Origin: Litorivita sp050633545
Lineage (GTDB): Bacteria; Pseudomonadota; Alphaproteobacteria; Rhodobacterales; Rhodobacteraceae
Assembly: GCA_050633545.1 (NCBI GenBank)
Contig: JBOEGS010000002.1
Span: forward strand, 248,001-312,000
Direction: 5' to 3'
DNA: 64,000 nucleotides
In this document: positions 27,046 to 34,663 of the stretch, one piece after another
How positions within the stretch are numbered: the stretch's first letter is position 1
Layout of the letters: each line of letters starts with the position of its first letter
Notes under the pieces: model-generated
What the model was told of the DNA's origin: nothing
Seen by the model: only the letters and a program-made list of their open reading frames with translations
Databases searched by the model: none
Made by a program: the position numbers and the translations under genes

Positions 27046-27085
27046 CCGCCGCGCGCCAAAGGTTCCCGCGCGCGGCGGATTTTTT
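27046..27085 (+). terminator. Rho-independent terminator
   Basis: A 10-bp GC stem (CCGCCGCGCG at 27046-27055 with CGCGCGGCGG at 27069-27078) is followed by ATTTTTTG on the plus strand. There is no protein gene upstream on this strand for hundreds of bases, so it probably ends a non-coding transcript. Confidence 0.65.
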
Positions 27086-27358
27086 GCCCCGCCGCCGCGC
27101 GCCTGTTCGGGCGCCTGTTCGGGCGCGGGCCTGCAGCCTACATGTCGATCTGCGCCTTGCATCTTGCGCGCCGCGCCGCAGGGCCTGCGCCCGCTCGGGT
27201 TGCTTTCGCCGTTTCGGGCGGGGATACGCCGCGCCGCCGTCTTGATTGATCGCGCCCTGCGGGGCATCTTGGCCCTGCCCCAGCCTGCTGCGCGGCCCGA
27301 GCCTTGACCTGACCTGCCCCCTGGCCTGCCCCCAGCCCCTCACAAACGGAGCCGCCCG

Positions 27359-27958
27359 ATGTCCCTATCCGCCCTGATCGTGATTGATCTGCAAAATGAT
27401 TTTTGCACCTCCGGCGCTTTGGCCGTGGCGGGCGGCGACGAGATTGTCGCGCCGGTCAATGCTCTGATGGCGCAGTTCGACGCCGTGGTCCTGACCCAAG
27501 ACTGGCACCCCGAGGGGCATAGCTCCTTTGCCAGCAGCCATAAGGACAAAGCCCCCTTCGAGATGATCGACATGCCCTACGGGCCGCAGGTGCTTTGGCC
27601 CGATCACTGTGTGCAGGCCAGCCAAGGCGCGCAGTTCCACCCCCGGCTCGATACCGCCCGCGCCGATCTGATCATCCGCAAAGGCTATAACCCCGCCATC
27701 GACAGCTATTCGGCGTTTTTCGAAAACGACCGCACCACCCCCACGGGGCTTGAGGGCTACCTGCGCACGCGCGCGATCACGCGGCTGACCATGGTCGGCC
27801 TCGCGCTGGATTTTTGCGTGAACTACTCGGCGCTCGACGCCGCCCGCTTGGGCTTTGACGTCACCGTGCGCCAATCCCTTTGCCGCGCCATCGACATGGA
27901 CGGATCCCTCGCCGCAGCATTGGAAGGGATGGAGGCGGCGGGGGTAACCCTGGCCTAG
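27359..27958 (+). CDS. pncA: Nicotinamidase
   Basis: Hydrolyses nicotinamide to nicotinic acid in NAD salvage; 199 residues, isochorismatase-like fold. Catalytic triad candidates are Asp10 (VIDLQNDF), Lys108 (LIIRKGYN) and Cys153 (LALDFCVNYSA). Metal ligands are Asp48 and His50 (TQDWHPEGH) and His83 (WPDHCVQ). It is functionally paired with pncB 0.7 kb downstream on the same strand, which uses its product. A convergent hypothetical gene lies between them. Confidence 0.95.
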   Translation: MSLSALIVIDLQNDFCTSGALAVAGGDEIVAPVNALMAQFDAVVLTQDWHPEGHSSFASSHKDKAPFEMIDMPYGPQVLWPDHCVQASQGAQFHPRLDTARADLIIRKGYNPAIDSYSAFFENDRTTPTGLEGYLRTRAITRLTMVGLALDFCVNYSALDAARLGFDVTVRQSLCRAIDMDGSLAAALEGMEAAGVTLA

Positions 27959-27961
27959 GCT

Positions 27962-28522
27962 TCAACCGCCCTCCATCAACCCCGCGCCGGTGAAGCCGCA
28001 TTCTTCGGCGGCCTTGAGATAGGCGGCGGTGAAGCCGTCGAGGTAGAAGGTGTGCAGCACCTCATGGTTCACCACGACCTCCATCTGATAGTTGCGGCGC
28101 ATGGCTTCGAGCACATAGAGGCTGACGGGGTGGGAATAGACGATCTCGGCGTTCTCGAACACATCTTCGGCCAGATAGCCGCGCACCACCGCCTCCATTG
28201 TATCCTCGTCGTCAAAACGCACATAGGCCGCATCGCCGTCGCGCATCGCGGTTTTGTAATGGCGCGGCGCATATTCATGCACGATCACGTCGGGAAAGAA
28301 ATCCGGCGGGCCCGCATCGCCATTGCTGAACGAGAATTTCAACCCCGGATCGCCGTCATAGCCCGTATAGGCGGTGCAACTGCGGCGCAGGTCCTCGCCG
28401 GTATCGACCTCTTCGACGGTGACATGCCACGCGCCGTAATCCCAATATTGCGCCGCCGCAGCGGGCAACCCCGCGCCCGCAGCCGCCAAAGCCGCCGCAC
28501 CGATCATCACCATTTTTCGCAT
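27962..28522 (-). CDS. Hypothetical secreted protein
   Basis: A 186-residue protein of unrecognised family. It begins MRKMVMIGAAALAAAGAGLP, a Sec signal peptide with probable cleavage after AAAA-Q. The mature part is acidic and aromatic (YWDYGAWHVTVEEVDTGEDL) with a few Cys (RRSCTAYTGYDGDP near residue 50 and EECGFTGAG near the end) that may form a disulfide. I chose this Met over one 15 codons upstream because it places the signal peptide at the N-terminus. It is convergent with pncA (3-bp gap) and divergent from pncB. Confidence 0.7.
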   Translation of the reverse strand: MRKMVMIGAAALAAAGAGLPAAAAQYWDYGAWHVTVEEVDTGEDLRRSCTAYTGYDGDPGLKFSFSNGDAGPPDFFPDVIVHEYAPRHYKTAMRDGDAAYVRFDDEDTMEAVVRGYLAEDVFENAEIVYSHPVSLYVLEAMRRNYQMEVVVNHEVLHTFYLDGFTAAYLKAAEECGFTGAGLMEGG

Positions 28523-28637
28523 CCCGCTCTCCTTATTTTGGGCATCTCGCGAGGCAGTATCACACAAGCCTCACCGAAACCTTGCCAAGCCTCTGTTTTC
28601 CCTGCTTTATGCATCTCGCCCCCAAGGAGAGCAGCAG

Positions 28638-29930
28638 ATGGTCGATATCGCAACCCGCGTTCACAATCACAATTGGAAAATCGATCCGATTGTGCGGTCC
28701 CTGATCGATACGGATTTCTATAAACTGCTGATGTGCCAATCGGTGTTTCGCAACCGCCCCGAGGCGCAGGTGCGGTTCTCGCTGATCAACCGCACGACCT
28801 CGATCCCTTTGGCCGATCTGATCGACGAGGGCGAATTGCGCGAGCAACTGGACCACATCCGCTCGCTGCGCCTGACCCGCGGCGAAAGCACATGGATGCG
28901 CGGCAATACGTTTTACGGCAAACGCCAGATGTTCCGCCCCGATTTCATGGAATGGTTCGAAAACCTGCAATTGCCGCCCTACCACCTGGAGCGTAAGGGC
29001 GATCAATACGAGCTGACCTTCGAAGGCTCATGGCCCGAGGTGATGCTATGGGAAATCCCCGCCTTGGCGGTGTTGATGGAGCTGCGCGGCCGCGCGGTTC
29101 TGCGCGACATGGGCAAATTCGAATTGCAGGTGCTCTATGCGCGCGGCATGACGAAACTGTGGGAAAAAATCGAAAAGCTGCGCGGGCTCGACGGGCTGCG
29201 CATCGCCGATTTCGGCACCCGCCGCCGCCATAGCTACCTGTGGCAGGATTGGGCCGTGCAGGCGATGCTGGAGGGGCTGGGCGATAAATTCGCGGGCACC
29301 TCCAATTGCCTCATTGCGATGAAACGCGATCTGGAGGCCGTGGGCACCAACGCCCATGAATTGCCCATGGTATACAGCGCCCTGGCACCATCCGACGCCG
29401 CCCTGCGCCAAGCGCCCTATGACGTGCTCGCGGATTGGCACGAAGAGCATGACGGCAACCTGCGCATCATCTTGCCCGACACCTACGGCACCAAAGGCTT
29501 CCTCGACGGCGCGCCCGACTGGCTCGCCGGATGGACGGGCATCCGCATCGACAGCGGCGATCCCGCCGCCGCCGCCGAAGTGGCGATTGATTGGTGGACA
29601 TCGCGCGGCGAGGACCCGACGAAAAAGCTGGTGATCTTCTCGGACGGGTTGGACACCGACAAAATCATCGAGCTACACGGTCAATTCAAAGGCCGCGTGC
29701 GCACCTCCTTTGGCTGGGGCACCTTGCTGACCAACGACTTTCGCGGCCTGACCGAAGACGACGCCCTCGCACCGTTTTCCTTGGTCTGCAAAGCCGTCAG
29801 CGCCAATGGAAACCCCACCGTCAAACTCTCGGACAACCCCAACAAAGCCATGGGCCCGAAGGCCGAAATCGAGCGATATAAACGCGTGTTTGGCGTGGGC
29901 GAGCAACGTGCTATAGAGGTAGAAGTTTAA
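28638..29930 (+). CDS. pncB: Nicotinate phosphoribosyltransferase
   Basis: Makes nicotinate mononucleotide from nicotinate and PRPP, the committed step of the Preiss-Handler route; 430 residues, bacterial PncB type. Signatures are SLIDTDFYKLLMCQSVF at the N-terminus, IADFGTRRRHSYLWQDWAVQ, FAGTSNCLIA, LPDTYGTKGFLDG, GIRIDSGDP and SFGWGTLLTNDF. The last few codons (about 29905-29930) are visibly less GC-rich than the rest and lead directly into the low-GC gene 13 bp downstream. ATG 28638 follows AAGGAGAG. Confidence 0.95.
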   Translation: MVDIATRVHNHNWKIDPIVRSLIDTDFYKLLMCQSVFRNRPEAQVRFSLINRTTSIPLADLIDEGELREQLDHIRSLRLTRGESTWMRGNTFYGKRQMFRPDFMEWFENLQLPPYHLERKGDQYELTFEGSWPEVMLWEIPALAVLMELRGRAVLRDMGKFELQVLYARGMTKLWEKIEKLRGLDGLRIADFGTRRRHSYLWQDWAVQAMLEGLGDKFAGTSNCLIAMKRDLEAVGTNAHELPMVYSALAPSDAALRQAPYDVLADWHEEHDGNLRIILPDTYGTKGFLDGAPDWLAGWTGIRIDSGDPAAAAEVAIDWWTSRGEDPTKKLVIFSDGLDTDKIIELHGQFKGRVRTSFGWGTLLTNDFRGLTEDDALAPFSLVCKAVSANGNPTVKLSDNPNKAMGPKAEIERYKRVFGVGEQRAIEVEV

Positions 29931-29943
29931 AGTAGGAGTAGCG

Positions 29944-31392
29944 ATGTTTCTGTTTTCCACCGAGTTCCCAGTAAAGCCATACAGTCGAGCCGAATTTATT
30001 GCTCTGGTGAGGGGCTGGCTAATGGGAACAGACTACAGCAATCTGTTTGAAGGTGCAGCTGACGCGCAAATTGAGACTGAAAATGCCACTCTCAGTTCTG
30101 CAAACGGCGAAGTCCTAAAAATCCAAGAATTAGTACAAGGAAACCGGTCGAAAGCTCTTGGTTTTCGGTATGACAACCCAGATGCGCAGGGCCGACTGTG
30201 GCGAACTGAGTTGGTATTGCTCGGAAATCCAAGTTTGGCCGATGAGGCAATCTTGCGGGTTCGGACGCAGTGCCTTGCGGGAACCCCTACTGCGAAAATT
30301 GAGGAACCAAAGAAGCCTCACATCATCAAGACGATAATTCAGGACAATCGGACGCGGGAAGATGGGTACTTCGTCGTATCCGATCAACCTCATTTTCTGA
30401 CCAACAGCGACGACGACCTTAACCGCGCTGAAGAAATTATCAACGGGGCAGCCAGCATACATCTTCCAGTAGTGTATATCTCGTGCGACGGAAATAGATA
30501 TGCTTTTTCCGAGCAGAAAATCAAGAAACTGGCGTTTGAATTGTGCGGGATTGCTCACGTCGTTGTGGAACCATCGAGCGGATTTAGCCACAGCCTCAAA
30601 GACCGAGTGGACGGGATTAATGCTTACGGCGGCTCTGTTGGAGTATATTCTCCGGAAGCCCCTCGCGGGAAGAAGTTCTATGTCGGTGGCGCGATACACG
30701 ACGCAAATGAGCTCTTCACTTGGGTTCGCGACTATTGCTCGAGCCTGCGTTCGAGGCATCCCGCCAAAGGATGGGACTGGACCGAACTCCAAGAGCAAGC
30801 TTTTCGTCAACAACGAGAGCGAGAAAGAAGTCGCTTGTCGCAGGAGGAAACGGAAGAACTTTACAATCGGGAAATCGAGTCTCTCAGAGATCAGATTGAG
30901 GAACTTAAACAGCGATCATCAATCAGTGCAAACGACCCGAGCGCTGATAGAACGGATTTATCAACGTGGAATCAGGATGCCTTTTCTATGAAGGTAGTTG
31001 AATTGTACGATGGGGAAGTCAGCGATCGAATGCAGTTACTGGTAAAGACTGCCCTGAAATACTCCGAGAATGCAGGGTTGGACAAGAGAACCGCAGCCGT
31101 AGCTCAGTCGCTACTACGCCAGAATTCGCCGTCAAACGGGCTAAAAGACTTCAGGCAAGATCTGACGATCGCCACAAAAGATCCCAGTAAGTACGTCCGA
31201 AAGCTCAAGCAGCTTTTGGGAAGGCACGGCTTTATCGACAAATCTAACAATAAGCACCCTCGGTTAGAGCCGAAACCTAGTATCGAAGGAGTGGACAATA
31301 TTACTCTCGTGAATACTCCGAGCGACCGGCGAAGCCTCTTAAACCAGAAATCGCAGATCGAAAACAATCTGGGCCTTTCGGTACTTGGTTAG
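29944..31392 (+). CDS. Orphan low-GC protein of unknown function
   Basis: A 482-residue protein I do not recognise. It has no signal peptide or membrane segment. The N-terminal 260 residues look alpha/beta (HLPVVYISCDGNRYAFSEQK; ELCGIAHVVVEPSSGFSHSL; GINAYGGSVGVYSPEAP). Residues about 280-325 are a charged coiled coil (QQRERERSRLSQEETEELYN). The C-terminus is helical and basic. Codon use and base composition are close to 50 percent GC, unlike every neighbour, which indicates recent transfer. AGGAG precedes the ATG and the gap to pncB is 13 bp, so it is expressed from the pncB transcript. A defence or other accessory role is possible but unsupported by any motif. Confidence 0.8.
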   Translation: MFLFSTEFPVKPYSRAEFIALVRGWLMGTDYSNLFEGAADAQIETENATLSSANGEVLKIQELVQGNRSKALGFRYDNPDAQGRLWRTELVLLGNPSLADEAILRVRTQCLAGTPTAKIEEPKKPHIIKTIIQDNRTREDGYFVVSDQPHFLTNSDDDLNRAEEIINGAASIHLPVVYISCDGNRYAFSEQKIKKLAFELCGIAHVVVEPSSGFSHSLKDRVDGINAYGGSVGVYSPEAPRGKKFYVGGAIHDANELFTWVRDYCSSLRSRHPAKGWDWTELQEQAFRQQRERERSRLSQEETEELYNREIESLRDQIEELKQRSSISANDPSADRTDLSTWNQDAFSMKVVELYDGEVSDRMQLLVKTALKYSENAGLDKRTAAVAQSLLRQNSPSNGLKDFRQDLTIATKDPSKYVRKLKQLLGRHGFIDKSNNKHPRLEPKPSIEGVDNITLVNTPSDRRSLLNQKSQIENNLGLSVLG

Positions 31393-31397
31393 CCCCC

Positions 31398-31814
31398 TCA
31401 CTCCACCTTCCCCCTAAGCGCCTTCACCTCGCCGCGCTGTTTCTTGGCCTCCAGACGGCGGCGCACGGACCCTTTCGTCGGTTTCGTCTTTACGCGGAAT
31501 TTCGGTCTTTTGGTCGCCTCCACGATCAGCGCCGCCAGACGCTCGCGCGCGATGTCGCGGTTGCGCGCTTGGTGGCGGGTCTCGTCGCAAAAAATCACCA
31601 AGGCCCCCTCTTTCGTCCACCGCCGCCCCGCCAGTTTGCGCAGCCGCGTTTTCACCGCAGGCGGCAGGTTGGGCGAGCGTTCGGCCTCGAAACGCAATTC
31701 GACCGCGGTCGAAACCTTGTTGACGTTCTGCCCGCCAGGACCGGAGGCGCGCACGAACTGCTCGGTCAATTCCCAATCTTCGATCGTGATCTCGGGGCTG
31801 ATGGTCAGGGGCAT
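31398..31814 (-). CDS. arfB: Alternative ribosome-rescue factor ArfB (YaeJ-type)
   Basis: Peptidyl-tRNA hydrolase that rescues stalled ribosomes without a stop codon; 138 residues. The catalytic GGQ is at residues 27-29 in FVRASGPGGQNVNKVSTAVE. The basic C-terminal tail (KPTKGSVRRRLEAKKQRGEV) is the part that enters the empty mRNA channel. The Met at 31814 (MPLTISPEITIEDWEL) was chosen over an upstream frame of 36 codons that crosses a terminator. It is convergent with the orphan gene, 5 bp apart. Confidence 0.93.
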   Translation of the reverse strand: MPLTISPEITIEDWELTEQFVRASGPGGQNVNKVSTAVELRFEAERSPNLPPAVKTRLRKLAGRRWTKEGALVIFCDETRHQARNRDIARERLAALIVEATKRPKFRVKTKPTKGSVRRRLEAKKQRGEVKALRGKVE

Positions 31815-31920
31815 GGCGCGTCCTTTTGGGGCTGCGTATGGCGGTCCGGCGGGGCGCATTTTGCCACCGACGCAATACCGACAGAATACCGACGTTATAC
31901 AGACAGGGGTTTTGACATGC

Positions 31921-31953
31921 AAAAGGGCCGCCCGACATGCGCGGACGGCCCTT
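31921..31953 (-). terminator. Rho-independent terminator after the small ORF
   Basis: A 12-bp stem (31942-31953 with 31923-31934; minus-strand arms AAGGGCCGTCCG and CGGGCGGCCCTT, one G-U pair) has a 7-nt loop and ends in TTTTG on the minus strand. It closes the transcript carrying the 18-residue ORF before arfB. Confidence 0.75.
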
Positions 31954-32020
31954 CGAGAATGTGGAGGTGGGGGCCGGTTAGGCGCTCACCAATCCGGAGT
32001 TTTCGCTCCCGAGGGCTGCC

Positions 32021-32077
32021 TCAGGTCGCGTGCCTCCCGACTGTTCCGACACCTTTCTCCATGACCTCATTAGACAC
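32021..32077 (-). CDS. 18-residue small ORF with ideal ribosome-binding site
   Basis: A GTG-initiated frame encodes (M)SNEVMEKGVGTVGRHAT and then TGA. AAAGGAGGTG (32083-32092 on the minus strand) precedes the start with 5-nt spacing, a near-perfect anti-16S match and the strongest in the window. A rho-independent terminator lies about 70 bases downstream. The peptide has no run of one amino acid, so a classical attenuator leader is not indicated. It may be a small protein, a dual-function small RNA or part of the 3' end of the yhhQ transcript. Confidence 0.55.
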   Translation of the reverse strand: MSNEVMEKGVGTVGRHAT

Positions 32078-32147
32078 TAGAGCACCTCCTTTCTGATGAT
32101 TTCGATATCCTCAGGAAAGCACAGTTTTTCTAGATGTCAAAACAAAA

Positions 32148-32777
32148 TCATGTGGTCGAGGGGCGCATCGCCCCCACAATGATGCGGAACGGAACAAGCG
32201 CGACCAAGGCAATCGCCAGCTTCACGCCCCAATCGGCCAAGGCCAAAGTGACCCAAAGCGGCGCCATCGCCCCAACGGTCAGCAACGGCGCAGGGTCCGA
32301 CGCCCAAGCCACGGCGGCATCGGCATTGGCGCCAAGAGAGACGCTGGCCGAGAAGGCAAGCGTGAAGAAAATCCCCGTATCGACCGCCGATCCGACCGCC
32401 GAAGAGGCCAAAGGCGCCCGCCACCAAGCCCCCGAGCGAAGCCGGTTAAATACAGAAATATCGAGCATTTGCGCGACCAAGAATGCGGTGCCCGACGCCA
32501 CAGCAACGCGCAAGGGCACGGCGGGACCGAATTCGAGCATGATCTGGCTACCGATCAGCGAGCACAGGATACCCACCACAAAACCGGCCAAAACCACGCG
32601 GCGCGCGGCATGGGCGCCATAGATGCGGTTCATCACATCGGTGACCAGAAAGGCGAGAGGATAGGTGAAGGCGCCCCACGTCAGGAGGCCATCAAGAAGC
32701 AAGAATTGCACCAAGATGTTGGAGGCCACGACAATCGCGGCCATGGCAAGAATGCCAGGAAAATAAGCAGTTTTCAT
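32148..32777 (-). CDS. VUT-family queuosine precursor transporter
   Basis: Membrane transporter for queuosine precursors (preQ0, preQ1 or queuine), of the VUT/YhhQ family (COG1738), 209 residues. It has about six hydrophobic segments, the family motif FLVTDVMNRIYGAHAARRVV and a later SGTAFLVAQMLDISVFNRLR and SSAVGSAVDTGIFFTLAF. The start MKTAYFPGILAMAAIVVASN is only 8 nt from a preQ1-I riboswitch candidate, which matches the predicted substrate. Confidence 0.9.
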   Translation of the reverse strand: MKTAYFPGILAMAAIVVASNILVQFLLLDGLLTWGAFTYPLAFLVTDVMNRIYGAHAARRVVLAGFVVGILCSLIGSQIMLEFGPAVPLRVAVASGTAFLVAQMLDISVFNRLRSGAWWRAPLASSAVGSAVDTGIFFTLAFSASVSLGANADAAVAWASDPAPLLTVGAMAPLWVTLALADWGVKLAIALVALVPFRIIVGAMRPSTT

Positions 32778-32784
32778 TTTTTGA

Positions 32785-32814
32785 GCCCGTTTTTACAAGG
32801 TTGCGGCGACTTGG
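32785..32814 (-). promoter_or_regulatory. preQ1-I riboswitch candidate controlling the VUT transporter
   Basis: Reading the minus strand: P1 is CAAG/CUUG (32813-32810 with 32799-32796). The loop L1 is UCGCCGCAAC, which matches the preQ1-I loop UCGCAGUAAC of Thermoanaerobacter tengcongensis at 8 of 10 positions. An A-rich tail (UAAAAA) follows. CGG in the tail can pair with CCG in L1 to make the H-type pseudoknot. The CGGG of the tail lies 8 nt before the start codon, so ligand binding could hide the ribosome-binding site. Confidence 0.75.
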
Positions 32815-32843
32815 CACCGAGGATCGGCGCGGATCAGGGGCGT

Positions 32844-33755
32844 CTAATCCTTCGCATCGCGCTTGGCAAGCCCTGTGTCGATCGCAAATTCCACGATCTC
32901 GCTGCGCTGGAACGCCATAAAATTATCGTCCGACACCATGGTCAGCCGGATGCGCCCCGCCCCGTCGCGCCACACCGACAGCCCCTCGAGATTGTCGAAT
33001 TGCCGCGACCGTGATTGCAGCAAAATCACCCCGGCACCCGCCCGCGCCGGATCGCTCATGTCAAAGCGCCGCACGCGGCTGCGAAAGCCGAAACCGGTGA
33101 AGTCCCGCTCGAGCAGATAGAGCGCGCCATCAGGGCCGAAATCGGCGCCCACGGGCAAAAACCGCGCATCGCCCTCAATGCGCATAGCGACGCTCCACCG
33201 CCCTCTAAAATGGCGATAAACCGTTATTTTTCCGTCTCTTGATACGAATTCGGGCAGGGCATAAACTGCGCCGTCAGGGCCGCGCGCCAAGGCCTCCAGC
33301 CCCTCATTGCCGCCAAATCCGAGGAACTCGCGCACAATCGGATAGGGCCGGCGCAACAAACCATCCGCGTCGAAAGCGGCCAGCCGGTGATTGCCCTCGA
33401 AGGAGACAATGACCTCATCGCCGCCGTCCCAAACCAAGCCTTCGGCATCCTGCATTGCGCCGCGCAGCGGGCCGCCCAGCGCGCCGCGAAGCTGCACCAT
33501 GCGCAGGTTTTCAACGCCCGTGATCTTGCCCCCCTCGCGCCGCAGCACCCCCGACAACAGCGTGCCGCGATCCGAAATGGCGCGAAAGGCGCCGCCACCC
33601 GACGCCAGTTCAAAACCGGAAATTCCGCCAAAGGCCCGCGCCTTTTCACTCCAGACAAAGCGCGAGACAAACTGCGCGCTTTGCGCCTGTGCAAGGCGGG
33701 GCGAGGCAAAATACAGGCACAGCGCACCTAGCGCGACTGCAAAACAGAGACGCAT
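32844..33755 (-). CDS. Phytase-like (esterase-like activity of phytase) family secreted protein
   Basis: A 303-residue exported protein. The signal peptide is MRLCFAVALGALCLYFASPR with cleavage after AQA. The mature part is a beta-propeller-like phytase-like domain: FGGISGFELASGGGAFRAIS, DAEGLVWDGGDEVIVSFEGN, GNEGLEALARGPDGAVYALP and NLEGLSVWRDGAGRIRLTMV. These NEGLE/NLEGL turns are characteristic of the family. No enzymatic activity can be assigned. Its start overlaps the end of mepA by 28 bp, so they form one leftward unit. Confidence 0.82.
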   Translation of the reverse strand: MRLCFAVALGALCLYFASPRLAQAQSAQFVSRFVWSEKARAFGGISGFELASGGGAFRAISDRGTLLSGVLRREGGKITGVENLRMVQLRGALGGPLRGAMQDAEGLVWDGGDEVIVSFEGNHRLAAFDADGLLRRPYPIVREFLGFGGNEGLEALARGPDGAVYALPEFVSRDGKITVYRHFRGRWSVAMRIEGDARFLPVGADFGPDGALYLLERDFTGFGFRSRVRRFDMSDPARAGAGVILLQSRSRQFDNLEGLSVWRDGAGRIRLTMVSDDNFMAFQRSEIVEFAIDTGLAKRDAKD

Positions 33756-34663
33756 TGCGCAGGCAGGTCCGACAAGGTGTATTCACGCCGCGGTTTGGGT
33801 TTGGGCGCATTGGGATCGCGCGGCTTCGGAGGGGGCGGGTTCAAGATATCGCGCACCCATTTTTCCGCATCCTTGCATCCGTCACCAGCGGGCGGAGCGG
33901 CCTGATCCACACATCCGCGTGCGCCCTTGGGGCATTTGAGCCGCACATGGAAATGATAGTGATGCCCATACCAAGGCCGGATTTTATTGAGCCAGCTGCG
34001 GTCACCCTTCTCGTCCTTGCACATTTGCACCTTGGCACCGGGAAAGACAAAAATACGCGCCACCCGCGGGTCCGAGGCCGCCGCTTTCAAAACCTCATGA
34101 TGGGCGCGCGTCCAGCTTGAATTAACATAGGCCCCGCCATTGCGGCGCATGGAAATCGACGAGATTTTCTCGCGTTCCGCCGCGCTCAGGTCGAGCCGTT
34201 TTGGCGGCAGCATCCAGATATCCGCATCCAGCCCGATCTGGTGACTGCGGTGGCCCGTCAACATCGGCCCGCCGCGTGGCTGACTCATATCACCCACATA
34301 GAGGCCCGCCCATCCGGGCTGTGCGGCGGCCTTGCGGCTGAGGTCTTTGACGAAATCCACTGTTTCGGGATAGGCCCAGTTGCGGTTGCGCGACAGGCGC
34401 ATGGCTTGCCATGTCGGCCCCGTTTCGGGCAATTGCACCCCGCCCGCAAGACAGCCTTTGGCATATCCGCCATGGGGCGCGGGGGTCTGCGCCGAGGGGC
34501 CGGATTTGGCGCCGAAAAGCTGTTTGGCCTGCACACCGCGCATGGATTGCGGCACCGTCGCTTGCGTCGAGAGCGCCGCCTCGCGCGCGGGTTTGTCGCC
34601 GCCCCCGCCGCCGCACGCGCTCAGGAAAACGGCCAAACTCAGGGCTTTGAAGAACCGGACCAT
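33728..34663 (-). CDS. mepA: Penicillin-insensitive murein endopeptidase
   Basis: LAS-type zinc endopeptidase that cuts D-Ala-mDAP cross-links in peptidoglycan; 311 residues. A lipobox (LAVFLSAC) at residues 10-17 indicates a lipoprotein. Zinc-ligand motifs are HRSHQIGLDADIW and GHHYHFHVRLKCP. Six or more Cys in the mature part are usual for MepA disulfides. The C-terminal 40 residues are Pro/Lys-rich (PPPPKPRDPNAPKPKPRREY). The start overlaps the MFS gene by 25 bp. Confidence 0.92.
   Translation of the reverse strand: MVRFFKALSLAVFLSACGGGGGDKPAREAALSTQATVPQSMRGVQAKQLFGAKSGPSAQTPAPHGGYAKGCLAGGVQLPETGPTWQAMRLSRNRNWAYPETVDFVKDLSRKAAAQPGWAGLYVGDMSQPRGGPMLTGHRSHQIGLDADIWMLPPKRLDLSAAEREKISSISMRRNGGAYVNSSWTRAHHEVLKAAASDPRVARIFVFPGAKVQMCKDEKGDRSWLNKIRPWYGHHYHFHVRLKCPKGARGCVDQAAPPAGDGCKDAEKWVRDILNPPPPKPRDPNAPKPKPRREYTLSDLPAQCVSVLQSR

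Larger units (their letters stand above)
26682..27358. other. 677-bp intergenic region with structured elements, no supportable protein gene
   Basis: Open frames here look like GC-rich noise. Three strong stems are present: 26831-26866, 26956-27016 and 27046-27078. The first has a T-rich end on the minus strand, the last a run of six T on the plus strand. Short tandem repeats (GCGCCTGTTCGG twice near 27107) lie closer to pncA. The arrangement suggests a small RNA or leader, described separately. Confidence 0.5.
31815..32147. other. Intergenic region between arfB and yhhQ
   Basis: About 330 bp without an ordinary gene. From right to left on the minus strand it holds a consensus TTGACA (32140-32135, no convincing -10 at the right distance), the 18-residue ORF, a GC-rich segment of about 70 bp and the terminator at 31921-31953. 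The arfB promoter probably lies in the remaining 100 bp. Confidence 0.5.

Noticed and set aside
26423..27343. 306-codon minus-strand frame upstream of and overlapping trhO
   Set aside because: It overlaps trhO in another frame and crosses a terminator hairpin; the extension has no motif and reads as compositional noise.
32135..32140. Complete sigma-70 promoter for the 18-residue ORF
   Set aside because: TTGACA is present but no acceptable -10 is found at 16-18 bp, so only the -35-like hexamer is mentioned.
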